Origin: Bacteroidia bacterium
GTDB lineage: Bacteria > Bacteroidota > Bacteroidia > J057 > JADKCL01
Assembly: GCA_020635905.1 (NCBI GenBank)
Contig: JACJYV010000008.1
Location: forward strand, 186,001 to 250,000
Direction: 5' to 3'
Length of the DNA stretch: 64,000 bases
Below the pieces are notes generated by a model. That model was not told where the DNA came from and did not search any database. It worked only from the letters and a program-made list of their open reading frames with translations. The position numbers were made by a program, and so were the translations under genes. Positions 53,782 through 61,444 of the stretch are shown one piece after another (the stretch's first letter is position 1; the number at the start of each line of letters is the position of its first letter).

Positions 53782-54998
53782 TCCTGGCTGAGGGCCTGCC
53801 CGGCCAGATAGCCGCCTGTCCAGGCGGCCTGAAAATTGAAGCCGCCAGTCACTGCGTCGATATTGAGTACCTCCCCGGCCATGAAAAGGCCGGGAATGAG
53901 CTTGCTTTCAAAACGTTTGAAATTGATTTCATCGAGCTCCACCCCGCCTGCGGTCACAAATTCTTCTTTGAAGGTGCTTTTCCCCCTGACCTGAAATTGC
54001 CCCTGGGTCAGTTCCTGAGCCAAAGCCAGCAATTGTCCAGCGGTGAGATCGGCCCAGTTGAGGTCGGGGAAAATGAAGGCCGCCTCACATAACTTCTGCC
54101 ACAGCCTGCGTGGCAATTGAAACTGAGGGGCAGTTTGCACCTTTTTGCGGGCCAGATTGCGCTTTGCACTGCGCAATTGCTCTTCGACCATTTGCAACTT
54201 CATTCCGCCCACCCAGTTGATCTGGATAGAAAAATCGTATTTCAGGGCATGCAATTCCCGGGCTCCCCAGGCGCTGAGTTTGAGAATGGCGGGACCGCTC
54301 ATGCCCCAATGGGTGATCAGCAAAGGCCCCGTACTGGTCAGGTGGGTTCCCACCACAGAAACCACAGCTTCAGGCACGGATAAGCCAGGCAAATCCGCAA
54401 TCCGCTCGTCGCGGATATTGAAGGTGAAGAGGGAGGGAACGGGTTCCCCGATGGTATGGCCCAGCTTTTGCAAAATTTTCCACATGGCAGGTACAGAACC
54501 CGAAGCGACCATGAGGCGGCGGGTGTGAAAAGTGCGTCCTTCGCCGCATTCCAGAGTAAATCCCTCCTCCTCCACCTGAATATCCTTTACCCTGTGACTG
54601 GTCCTGACCTCTGTTTTTGCATTTGCAACTGCTCCCATCAAAGCATCCATGATGCTTTGTGAGCTGTCAGAGACGGGAAACATGCGGCCGTCCTCTTCAA
54701 TCTTGAGGGGCACTCCCCTGCTCTCAAACCAGGCTACCGTATCGCCAGTGCAAAAGGAATGGAAGGGTCCGCGCAAAGCTTTGCCGCCACGGGGATAAAA
54801 TTTTACCAGTTCAGCTGGCTCCCAGCAGGCATGGGTGACGTTGCACCTTCCCCCGCCAGAGATTTTCACTTTGTCCAACACTGAATTAGAACCTTCCAGA
54901 ATCAGGATTTTCAGGTTGGGATTGGCCTCTGCCGCCTGAATAGAGGCAAAAAATCCGGCAGCGCCTCCCCCAATGGTGATGATGTCCCAATTTTCCAC
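53778..54998 (-). CDS. BaiN/HI0933-family FAD/NAD(P)-dependent oxidoreductase
   Basis: A 406-residue flavoprotein of the YhiN/BaiN group. It has the N-terminal Rossmann motif TIGGGAAGFFASIQAAE, then the diagnostic SGGGRCNVTHA, and a C-terminal segment VTAGGVELDEINFKRFES ... GLFMAGEVLNIDAVTGGFN closing the FAD domain. The substrate is unknown. The start codon is GTG at 54998. Its stop overlaps by four bases the stop of the convergent gene at 51952-53781. Confidence 0.9.
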   Translation of the reverse strand: MENWDIITIGGGAAGFFASIQAAEANPNLKILILEGSNSVLDKVKISGGGRCNVTHACWEPAELVKFYPRGGKALRGPFHSFCTGDTVAWFESRGVPLKIEEDGRMFPVSDSSQSIMDALMGAVANAKTEVRTSHRVKDIQVEEEGFTLECGEGRTFHTRRLMVASGSVPAMWKILQKLGHTIGEPVPSLFTFNIRDERIADLPGLSVPEAVVSVVGTHLTSTGPLLITHWGMSGPAILKLSAWGARELHALKYDFSIQINWVGGMKLQMVEEQLRSAKRNLARKKVQTAPQFQLPRRLWQKLCEAAFIFPDLNWADLTAGQLLALAQELTQGQFQVRGKSTFKEEFVTAGGVELDEINFKRFESKLIPGLFMAGEVLNIDAVTGGFNFQAAWTGGYLAGQALSQD

Positions 54999-55020
54999 GG
55001 CGGAAAATTAAATAAAAAAA

Positions 55021-55180
55021 GTGCACCACACACAAAGGTGGAGGTTTCCCCCCGTGGATGCGGTCAACATCCCCTTTGTGTAGGTTGCACCTTAAGTTTT
55101 AACAGACGAAGTCTTTTGAGTCTTTAGTCCTGAGAAGTGAGTCCTTAGACTAACCGCTAACCTCTAAGGACTAAAGACTC
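55021..55180. repeat. Two intergenic hairpins
   Basis: A long imperfect inverted repeat, GTGCACCACACACAAAGG (55021-) with CCTTTGTGTAGGTTGCAC (to 55091), is followed by a perfect 13-bp inverted repeat, GAGTCTTTAGTCC (55118-55130) and GGACTAAAGACTC (55168-55180). It lies between two minus-strand genes and may act as a terminator or be a dispersed element. Confidence 0.65.
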
Positions 55181-55185
55181 CCGAC

Positions 55186-55767
55186 TCACAAAATGAAGAA
55201 CACGACGCCTATATTTCCAAAGAAGCCGACTCCTTTGTGGTAATTTTGTACATACTCGAGGGGAAGCAGAAGGCCAGCTTCAGCATTGAGACCCACCCGC
55301 CAGATGCGGACTTCGGCACCCACCCCGGCATCGGCGCGGATCAGGCTTTTGTCGAATTCATTGAAGTTGGCCAGGGTCGTGGTAATACCTCCGAACATGT
55401 AGGGGCGGAAAAAGTTTTTCAGAAAGCCCTTTCCATACCAGCGGGCGTCCACTTTGACCGTCATAGCCCCGGCAGCATAACCGTTATCAAGTCGAATCTG
55501 GTCGAAAGCGAAATCGGCCACAAAGCCCAGTCGCCAGGGAGTAACCAGGACCCGTCCACCAAATCCGGCGGGTTGTCCGAATACCACACCACCTGCCAGC
55601 CAGTGTTTGCCGCGGTGTTTTTTCTTTCCAAAAAGAGTGGGCGCCTGGGCCTCAGAACTGAGGGAAAGGCCGGGTTTTGCGTTTTGCAGGGATAATCCCC
55701 CGGCTTTGGCCGTAAACGTGGTCAAAACCAACCCGAGGGCAAACATTGAGATCAGCAACTTTTTCAT
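55186..55767 (-). CDS. Secreted/outer-membrane beta-rich protein
   Basis: A 193-residue protein with signal peptide (LLISMFALGLVLTTFTAKA). The mature part alternates aromatic and hydrophobic strands (GGRVLVTPWRLGFVADFAFD, VKVDARWYGKGF, NIGVVFFIL) and ends in a hydrophobic residue, as small outer-membrane beta barrels do. Around eight strands seem possible. The family is not recognised. Confidence 0.65.
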   Translation of the reverse strand: MKKLLISMFALGLVLTTFTAKAGGLSLQNAKPGLSLSSEAQAPTLFGKKKHRGKHWLAGGVVFGQPAGFGGRVLVTPWRLGFVADFAFDQIRLDNGYAAGAMTVKVDARWYGKGFLKNFFRPYMFGGITTTLANFNEFDKSLIRADAGVGAEVRIWRVGLNAEAGLLLPLEYVQNYHKGVGFFGNIGVVFFIL

Positions 55768-56067
55768 GGCACTATCAGTATGGGTAGCAAAAATTAAAAA
55801 CTGAACTTTCTACTTTACGAATACCGGGCCAGAATGTGTGCTCTAAGTAAGGTTTTTAATAATTTAACATCAATTAATCCTATTTTATTAGTATAAATAT
55901 GAAAAATTCTCCCAATTTTGATAATCCAATTCAGGATCCAGGAGTAAGCAACAACCGAATATTGCCTATAAATGAGGACAATAATTCTCATTTGTAGTTA
56001 GCAGACCGGCTTAAATGAGAACCATTTTCTTTAATCTTCATTTTTAAGTGGAATAAGAATCAAAAAG
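55768..56067. other. Divergent intergenic region
   Basis: A 300-base AT-rich stretch between the beta-barrel-like gene (minus) and the OsmC-like gene (plus). It should hold both promoters; I see no strict TAnnTTTG motif, hairpin with T-run, or RNA gene. Confidence 0.4.
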
Positions 56068-56466
56068 ATGGAAATCATTCTCACCTGGGAGCAAAAAGGA
56101 CTTGAGTTTGAGGGTAGCGACAACCATGGCAACACCGTCATGCTGGACGGTAACCGCCTGGAAGGGCTTTCGCCCATGAGCCTTTTGTTGCAGGCGGCAG
56201 GCGCCTGCTCAGCCATAGACGTACTTGACATCCTCAACAAAATGCGAACCCCGCCCACGGCAATGCGGGTGGAAGTAAAGGGCACCCGCAAGGAAGGGGA
56301 ACCACCCCGTCCGTGGACCCACATGCACATCCGTTTTTTTCTGTCAGGCGACCTGCAGGCAGAGAAGGTGCAACGAGCGGTGGATTTGTCACTCGACAAG
56401 TACTGCTCGGTGACAGCCAACCTGAAGGGGGTTACTGAAGTGACTGCTGATTTTCAGTTGGTCTGA
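56068..56466 (+). CDS. OsmC-family peroxiredoxin-like protein
   Basis: A 132-residue OsmC/Ohr-fold protein. The two redox cysteines are present: C47 in LQAAGACSAIDV and C113 in DKYCSVTANL. Members reduce organic or inorganic peroxides in the cytoplasm. The YhfA-type subgroup is likely from its length. The gene stands alone, divergent from the beta-barrel-like gene and convergent with the next membrane protein gene. Confidence 0.88.
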   Translation: MEIILTWEQKGLEFEGSDNHGNTVMLDGNRLEGLSPMSLLLQAAGACSAIDVLDILNKMRTPPTAMRVEVKGTRKEGEPPRPWTHMHIRFFLSGDLQAEKVQRAVDLSLDKYCSVTANLKGVTEVTADFQLV

Positions 56467-56492
56467 AATTCAGATGAAAAAAGGGAGGGGAA

Positions 56493-57140
56493 TTAAAATT
56501 CCCCGGTCAGAAATTCCGTATTGGGTACCTCAGGCAGGCGGTCCTCGTAATACTTAAGCGCCAGGGCGAGAATGGCCTTGTCTCTGGGTCTGAGATCTGT
56601 AAGTGGTATTTTAGACTCCTTATCCTTTGCCCCCCTGAGAATTATTTGTTCCTTTTCCAGGGTGAACAGGCTCAGATCCTGCCATTTGAATTCCTTGTTG
56701 ACCTCTCTGGCCCTCACTTCCAATCCGTTTTCCCCAAAATAAAGTACTTGTCTGTTACCCAAAAGGAAGCCTGCGAGGACATAAATGAAGGCACCTGTGA
56801 CCAATATCGCCACCAAAAAAACCTCATCTTTCAAAGATATGAAGGTTCTACCCCTGAAAATCCAATAGTAAAGCCAAACCACAGAAAACAGCGGGCTGAT
56901 GTATCTCCAGATGTTATTCTTCAGGTTGATCTGGAATTCTCCCTGTTCCCGGTTAACTCTCCGCCAGCGATTGAAAGCCTGGAACCCGGTATAACTCATG
57001 GCCAGAATGCCAAGACAAACCGCCAGAAAACCACCCCAGTAAACCTGAGTCGAGGAATGGACTTTTCCATAATTGAGGAGCATAATTCCCCCCCACCAAA
57101 ACCAGGTGGAATATCCAAAAATTCTTAAGTTAGAAATCAT
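56493..57140 (-). CDS. Multi-pass membrane protein of unknown function
   Basis: A 215-residue protein. Hydrophobic segments lie at about residues 10-24, 34-50, 82-95 and 106-125 (EVFLVAILVTGAFIYVLAGF). A C-terminal soluble part of about 85 residues (YFGENGLEVRAREVNKEFKW) resembles a PH-like beta domain. It is similar in layout to the next gene at 57232 but not clearly homologous to it. Confidence 0.6.
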   Translation of the reverse strand: MISNLRIFGYSTWFWWGGIMLLNYGKVHSSTQVYWGGFLAVCLGILAMSYTGFQAFNRWRRVNREQGEFQINLKNNIWRYISPLFSVVWLYYWIFRGRTFISLKDEVFLVAILVTGAFIYVLAGFLLGNRQVLYFGENGLEVRAREVNKEFKWQDLSLFTLEKEQIILRGAKDKESKIPLTDLRPRDKAILALALKYYEDRLPEVPNTEFLTGEF

Positions 57141-57231
57141 AGGTCAAATTTATTGCTCAAAACAGGTTAATAACAAAAGCTGACTGTGACAAAAATGTCT
57201 CTCCACAGGAAAGTTGCTATGCGCAGAGATT

Positions 57232-57813
57232 TCAAATAGCGGAGGCCAGAATGCCTGAACTGAACAGCTGGGGCCCTTCGGCCACTTCCGTTTCACCCAA
57301 TTCCTTCAATCTGGTGGAGACAAAATTATGCACGGATTCCATCCCGTCGCCGCCCCAGGCATTCACACTGTAAAACACCATATCTTTTCTGCCTTCTACA
57401 TAAAAAACCAGCGCATAACGGGCAAAAAGGGGAAATCTCAACCTTTTTAGCGAGGTGGAGACCAGGTGGGAAGGAATGATTTTGCGGTAATTGTCGTCGC
57501 CCTGCTGATAGCTCAGGTGAAAAGAATCGTTCGAATAATTTACCCCGAGCAGGAATCTTTGGATCAGTTTGCGGCTAAAGAGGTAAGCCAGCCCGTACAG
57601 GGACAAGCTAAGCAACAGAATCAGGCAGCCTGTGGCTGAATTATCCCGGGTGCCAAAAATCTGAACGAAGCTGAAAATGACTGCAATAACCACCAGAAAG
57701 GTGGAAATACGAAATCCTTTGACCAGCCAGACCCTTTGGGAAGCAGGCAGGAGACCGTGGGAAAGGTTGGCCTTAATGGCGTTTTCAGGTTTGGAAATGT
57801 TAAGATTCATCAC
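57232..57813 (-). CDS. Two-TM membrane protein of unknown function
   Basis: A 193-residue protein with two adjacent transmembrane helices at about residues 34-52 (ISTFLVVIAVIFSFVQIFG) and 61-80 (GCLILLLSLSLYGLAYLF). A soluble C-terminal domain rich in aromatic residues follows (YALVFYVEGRKDMVFYSV). No family is recognised. It sits close to, and on the same strand as, the gene at 56493. Confidence 0.58.
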   Translation of the reverse strand: MMNLNISKPENAIKANLSHGLLPASQRVWLVKGFRISTFLVVIAVIFSFVQIFGTRDNSATGCLILLLSLSLYGLAYLFSRKLIQRFLLGVNYSNDSFHLSYQQGDDNYRKIIPSHLVSTSLKRLRFPLFARYALVFYVEGRKDMVFYSVNAWGGDGMESVHNFVSTRLKELGETEVAEGPQLFSSGILASAI

Positions 57814-57971
57814 TTTAAATTCGGTTAAAAAATCAAGGCAAATTGTACTTCGTAAAGATTCTCATTCGCACAAATAAAGTCAAGCACCATTTTATAAGCG
57901 GTAGCTTTTGACACATGAACGGTCATTTTTGGGCAAAAAAAAATCTGGAATGCCCCGTTTAGGCCGTTTTT

Positions 57972-58730
57972 TCAGGAATTCCACTTTTCCACGATTCTAT
58001 TGAATCTGGCTCTCGATTTTGGGGCCAACGGAACCTCAATTTTGTTGGACATGATGATCAATCCTCCTTCCGTCTTCAGAAAGTCCCGCACAAAATGGAG
58101 ATTAATTAAATAGGAAGGGTGGGGAGAAAAAAAGCCATGATCTTCCGTCAAAACGCTCCTGAAAACCCGCAGGGGGCGGTAAAGGAATTTGAAGGTCGAA
58201 TTGTGATAGTGAATTCTCGTATTTTCCCCGATCGCAATGATGCAAATGATCTCTTTGTGCGGATAACATTCCAAAAACTTCCCCTCCTCCCTTATTCCCA
58301 GAACAGGGATTTCCTTCAGATAATAATTATGATGAAGACGGGTAATGGTACTGGCCACCAGCTTTTTGGACCAGGATTTTCGCACATCCATCAATTTTGC
58401 AACCACAACAGGCGACGAAATGGGTTTCATAAGGTAATCCATGCCAGAATAGATCAAAAAATCCCTCATTCTGCAGTTTTCTTTGATCAGAAAAATGGGA
58501 TAAAACCTGAAGTGCTCCAGAGGAAGAAAATCGAAAAGCTTCAGGGCACGTTCAAAAGCCAGGCCTACATCCACAAACACAATATGCACATTGCCAGAAA
58601 TGGCCCTGGCCATACCCCGTGACATGGAATCATAGGTTCCACTAAGTCTCATGTCCCCAAAATGGACCTTTATTATCGACAAAAGCTCAATTCGTTGCTT
58701 TAAGTCATCCTCGATGATGGAAATCTTCAA
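57972..58730 (-). CDS. LytTR-family response regulator
   Basis: A 252-residue two-component regulator. The receiver domain begins MKISIIEDDLKQRIELL, with phospho-acceptor D54 in VFVDVGL and K102 in YLMKPIS. The C-terminal half is a LytTR DNA-binding domain (ENTRIHYHNSTFKFLYRPL ... FFSPHPSYLINLHFVRDF). The receiver appears divergent around the usual Thr/Ser switch residue. No cognate histidine kinase is adjacent. Confidence 0.85.
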   Translation of the reverse strand: MKISIIEDDLKQRIELLSIIKVHFGDMRLSGTYDSMSRGMARAISGNVHIVFVDVGLAFERALKLFDFLPLEHFRFYPIFLIKENCRMRDFLIYSGMDYLMKPISSPVVVAKLMDVRKSWSKKLVASTITRLHHNYYLKEIPVLGIREEGKFLECYPHKEIICIIAIGENTRIHYHNSTFKFLYRPLRVFRSVLTEDHGFFSPHPSYLINLHFVRDFLKTEGGLIIMSNKIEVPLAPKSRARFNRIVEKWNS

Positions 58731-59093
58731 TGCTGTCTTAGCTGGTTGGGAGCAAATTAATCAAAATATCATAAAATTCCCCCAACGGAAAACCAACTGT
58801 TTAAATCTTAACTTTTGTTGGATTCCATTTGTTATTTCGATGCTCCTGTGAAAAACTCCGAATCCAGAAATCCACCTGCATACAAGGGTTCAATTAAAAC
58901 AAAACCCGCAAAAAGTTTGGCCTGAATCCTGAGATTTACCCTTGCTTGAACACGTAATATTTCCCCCCGAATCAATCTGTGGATTAAAAAAACTGCATTA
59001 TTTTTGTAGTGTCACACCTCAAAATGGTATGGTGTTTGTAATGCACTATTTGTATCTTTACCATCGTTTAAAATTGGTTTTAGCCAACCAGTT
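58731..59093. other. Divergent intergenic region with candidate promoter
   Basis: A 363-base AT-rich region between the LytTR gene (minus) and the T9SS gene (plus). TATCTTTA at 59053-59060, 33 bases before the ATG at 59094, is a one-mismatch -7 motif. Small inverted repeats (ACACC/GGTGT near 59012; TTGG/CCAA near 59073) surround it. No gene is seen. Confidence 0.4.
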
Positions 59094-60458
59094 ATGAGAA
59101 AAATTGCGTTTTCAGTATTTGCATTGCTTTTGATTGGCATTTCCCTGAAGGGCCAAATACTAAGCCAATTTACTTTTGAGGATCCCGGCAATAACGAAAG
59201 GATTGCTGCAATTGGCCCCAATGCCACTTCCTCGGGTACAAATGCATTTTGCCAGCTATCAGGAACCAGCGGAAAAGGTTGCAATGCGGGCGAAAGTTGC
59301 ACCCTGTGCAACTCATTCTGCTACAGCAACATCAACCTCATCGTGCCCAACCTGGGTAGCATCTTTGATGTGCCTGAGATTGATGTCAGCATCGACTACC
59401 GCCACTTTCCCAATACCTGCAGCGGCGGCCAGACCGAGGTTGACGCCTGGTTTTTCCAGCGCGGCAATTTTGCCTTTGGCCTTCAGGGCGGCAGGCTGGC
59501 TTTCAGCTACACGGTTGATCAGGCAGGATTGCCTTTCCACGTGAGGAATGGAAATTCGCCCTGCAACCTCCCCAACGGCACCCTGACCGTTCAGCAGTGC
59601 TTTGGTTGCGATTCAACCCAGTTTTCTCCCGTGCGCCGCATCATTCAGGATGGAATCATTCTGGATAATCAATGGCATAATTACAGGTTCACCTACACCC
59701 AATCTGATGGATTGGCCCGTATTTATATCGACGGGGAGAACATTTACACCCAGACTACAGCCTGCTACATTACCCCAGGTGATCCCCTTCGCTGGGTTGG
59801 CGCACCCGCAGCCATTGCCATTGGCCCCAATATGGACGGCATGGGCAATAATGTGCCCATCATTGACAATCCCACCATTGGAACCCCTGTTCCCCTTCCG
59901 ATCAAGCTTTCCCGTTTCGAAGGCAAAATCGTTGGGGTAAAATCGCATTTGGTTTGGGAAACCCAGACTGAAACCAATAACGATTTCTTTACCGTACAGC
60001 GCTCCACTGATGGTGAGCATTTTGCGGAAATTGGCAAAGTGAAGGGCTCAGGCAATTCCAGCACGCCGATTGAGTACTCTTTCGTTGACGATAATCCCCA
60101 GAAAGGATCCAACTTCTATCGCCTGAAAAACACCGATCTGGACGGAAAATACGAGATTTACCAGACCATCGAACTTTACTATGATTCGAAAGCGTCCGGG
60201 CTGATCTCCCTTTATCCCAATCCAGTGAATGGTGCAGAACTGCACATCCAGTTTGAAGCTGGCACTGACATGGCATCGGGGGTTCAAATCTTTGATTTGA
60301 GTGGCCGCGAGGTACTTTTCCAGAAATCCTATCTCAGCAAAGGAATTCATAATCTGATTCTGGAAGTAGGACAACTGCCCGAAGGCATGTACATCGTGAA
60401 GATGGTGGCTGGTGGCAAAGTTTACACGGATAAATTCCTGAAGACTTCTCAGGAATAA
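59094..60458 (+). CDS. Secreted LamG/concanavalin-like protein with T9SS type A tail
   Basis: A 454-residue protein with signal peptide (KIAFSVFALLLIGISLKGQ). A cysteine-rich beta region of about 260 residues includes DGIILDNQWHNYRFTYTQSD and LARIYIDGENIYTQ, typical of laminin-G/concanavalin-A-like sandwich domains. After a Pro-rich hinge (TPVPLPIKLSRFEGK) comes a fibronectin-like WETQTETNNDFFTVQRSTDG domain. The T9SS type A tail follows (LISLYPNPVNGAELHIQF; GMYIVKMVAGGKVYTDKF). It probably reaches the cell surface or medium. Confidence 0.85.
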   Translation: MRKIAFSVFALLLIGISLKGQILSQFTFEDPGNNERIAAIGPNATSSGTNAFCQLSGTSGKGCNAGESCTLCNSFCYSNINLIVPNLGSIFDVPEIDVSIDYRHFPNTCSGGQTEVDAWFFQRGNFAFGLQGGRLAFSYTVDQAGLPFHVRNGNSPCNLPNGTLTVQQCFGCDSTQFSPVRRIIQDGIILDNQWHNYRFTYTQSDGLARIYIDGENIYTQTTACYITPGDPLRWVGAPAAIAIGPNMDGMGNNVPIIDNPTIGTPVPLPIKLSRFEGKIVGVKSHLVWETQTETNNDFFTVQRSTDGEHFAEIGKVKGSGNSSTPIEYSFVDDNPQKGSNFYRLKNTDLDGKYEIYQTIELYYDSKASGLISLYPNPVNGAELHIQFEAGTDMASGVQIFDLSGREVLFQKSYLSKGIHNLILEVGQLPEGMYIVKMVAGGKVYTDKFLKTSQE

Positions 60459-60549
60459 GCTTTCTATTAAAAATTTTATGAGATTTTTTCCCGGGAGAAA
60501 TTCAGGGAATAAGATTTTGAGCGCGTAAGAATGGGGCCTTCTGAGCGAC

Positions 60550-61293
60550 CTATTTGACCGGCCGTACCCTGACCAGTTCCACCTCGTAGATCAGCATTTC
60601 ATTGGGTTCAATCAATTCGCCCAATCCTTCTTTCCCGTAAGCGAGGTGCGAGGGAATATAAACTTTCCAGCGTTCGCCTGTGGACATAAGGAGAACTGCC
60701 TTTTGCAGCCCTTCGATCAGGTCGCTGACCATCATGCGGCGGGGAGCGGCCGAGGTATCTGTCTTTTCAAAAGGAGTGGGAAAATTGGCTTTGTAGCCTG
60801 CATAATACAATTCAACTGTGTCTTTCAGGTGGGGACGGGGACCATGAGTTTGATGCAGGATTCTGTATTGCAGGGAATCGGGCAAAGTAACCACCCCTGC
60901 GCTGTCTTTCAACTGAAGATATAATTCCAACTCCTCCCTGCGGTTTTCGCTGGGCAGGTCTGCCAGCCTGACTTCCAGGTCACGCACAATTTCGCGCCGC
61001 AATCCCGCCAGCAATAACTCCACTGTTTCGTCCTGCAAGGCTTTGGGATCATCGTAAAGTTCATCCAGCATGGCGCGGTGAAAGAGATCAGGATCAATCG
61101 TGATATAATGCTTTTCAAGGTCGTTGGCGTAAAAAACCCCCAAAGCATAACTCAGGCTGTCGGCGTGATTGCCAAAATAAACGGGAGTCTGTTCGGGCTG
61201 CTCACTTTCAGAATCGTTGCATGAAGTCAGCCAAAAAAGCAGGGTTATGCACCCGAATGAAAAAAAATATTTCGCCAAAAGGGACTTATTCAT
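60550..61293 (-). CDS. FKBP-type peptidyl-prolyl isomerase lipoprotein
   Basis: A 247-residue protein (start at ATG 61293). The signal peptide FGCITLLFWLTSC carries a lipobox (LTSC). An N-terminal helical segment (DSLSYALGVFYANDLEKH) is like the dimerisation region of FkpA/Mip. The C-terminal FKBP domain contains VELYYAGY, then SDLIEGLQKAVLLMSTGERWKVYIPSHLAYG and IEPNEMLIYEVELVRV. It would fold envelope proteins. The ORF extends upstream to 61416, but that part lacks a signal and is not conserved. Confidence 0.88.
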   Translation of the reverse strand: MNKSLLAKYFFSFGCITLLFWLTSCNDSESEQPEQTPVYFGNHADSLSYALGVFYANDLEKHYITIDPDLFHRAMLDELYDDPKALQDETVELLLAGLRREIVRDLEVRLADLPSENRREELELYLQLKDSAGVVTLPDSLQYRILHQTHGPRPHLKDTVELYYAGYKANFPTPFEKTDTSAAPRRMMVSDLIEGLQKAVLLMSTGERWKVYIPSHLAYGKEGLGELIEPNEMLIYEVELVRVRPVK

Positions 61294-61399
61294 CAAATGA
61301 GAGGGCTTTTTCCCCGATCGCAGATTTTTCAATGATTTTTTACAATAAGGTTCGGAAACCCTTCGTTTTTGACTTGTGTGTGTTGTAGTGGATAATGGC

Positions 61400-61438
61400 A
61401 AAGCAGCCGACCGCAAGGTTTAGGCTGCTTTGTCTTTT
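61400..61438. terminator. Candidate bidirectional terminator hairpin
   Basis: A perfect 9-bp inverted repeat AAAGCAGCC (61400-61408) / GGCTGCTTT (61423-61431). On the plus strand it is followed by GTCTTTTTA. On the minus strand it lies 14 bases after the stop of the large T9SS gene, with a weaker T stretch, and would end that transcript before the FKBP gene. Confidence 0.65.
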
Positions 61439-61444
61439 TATCTC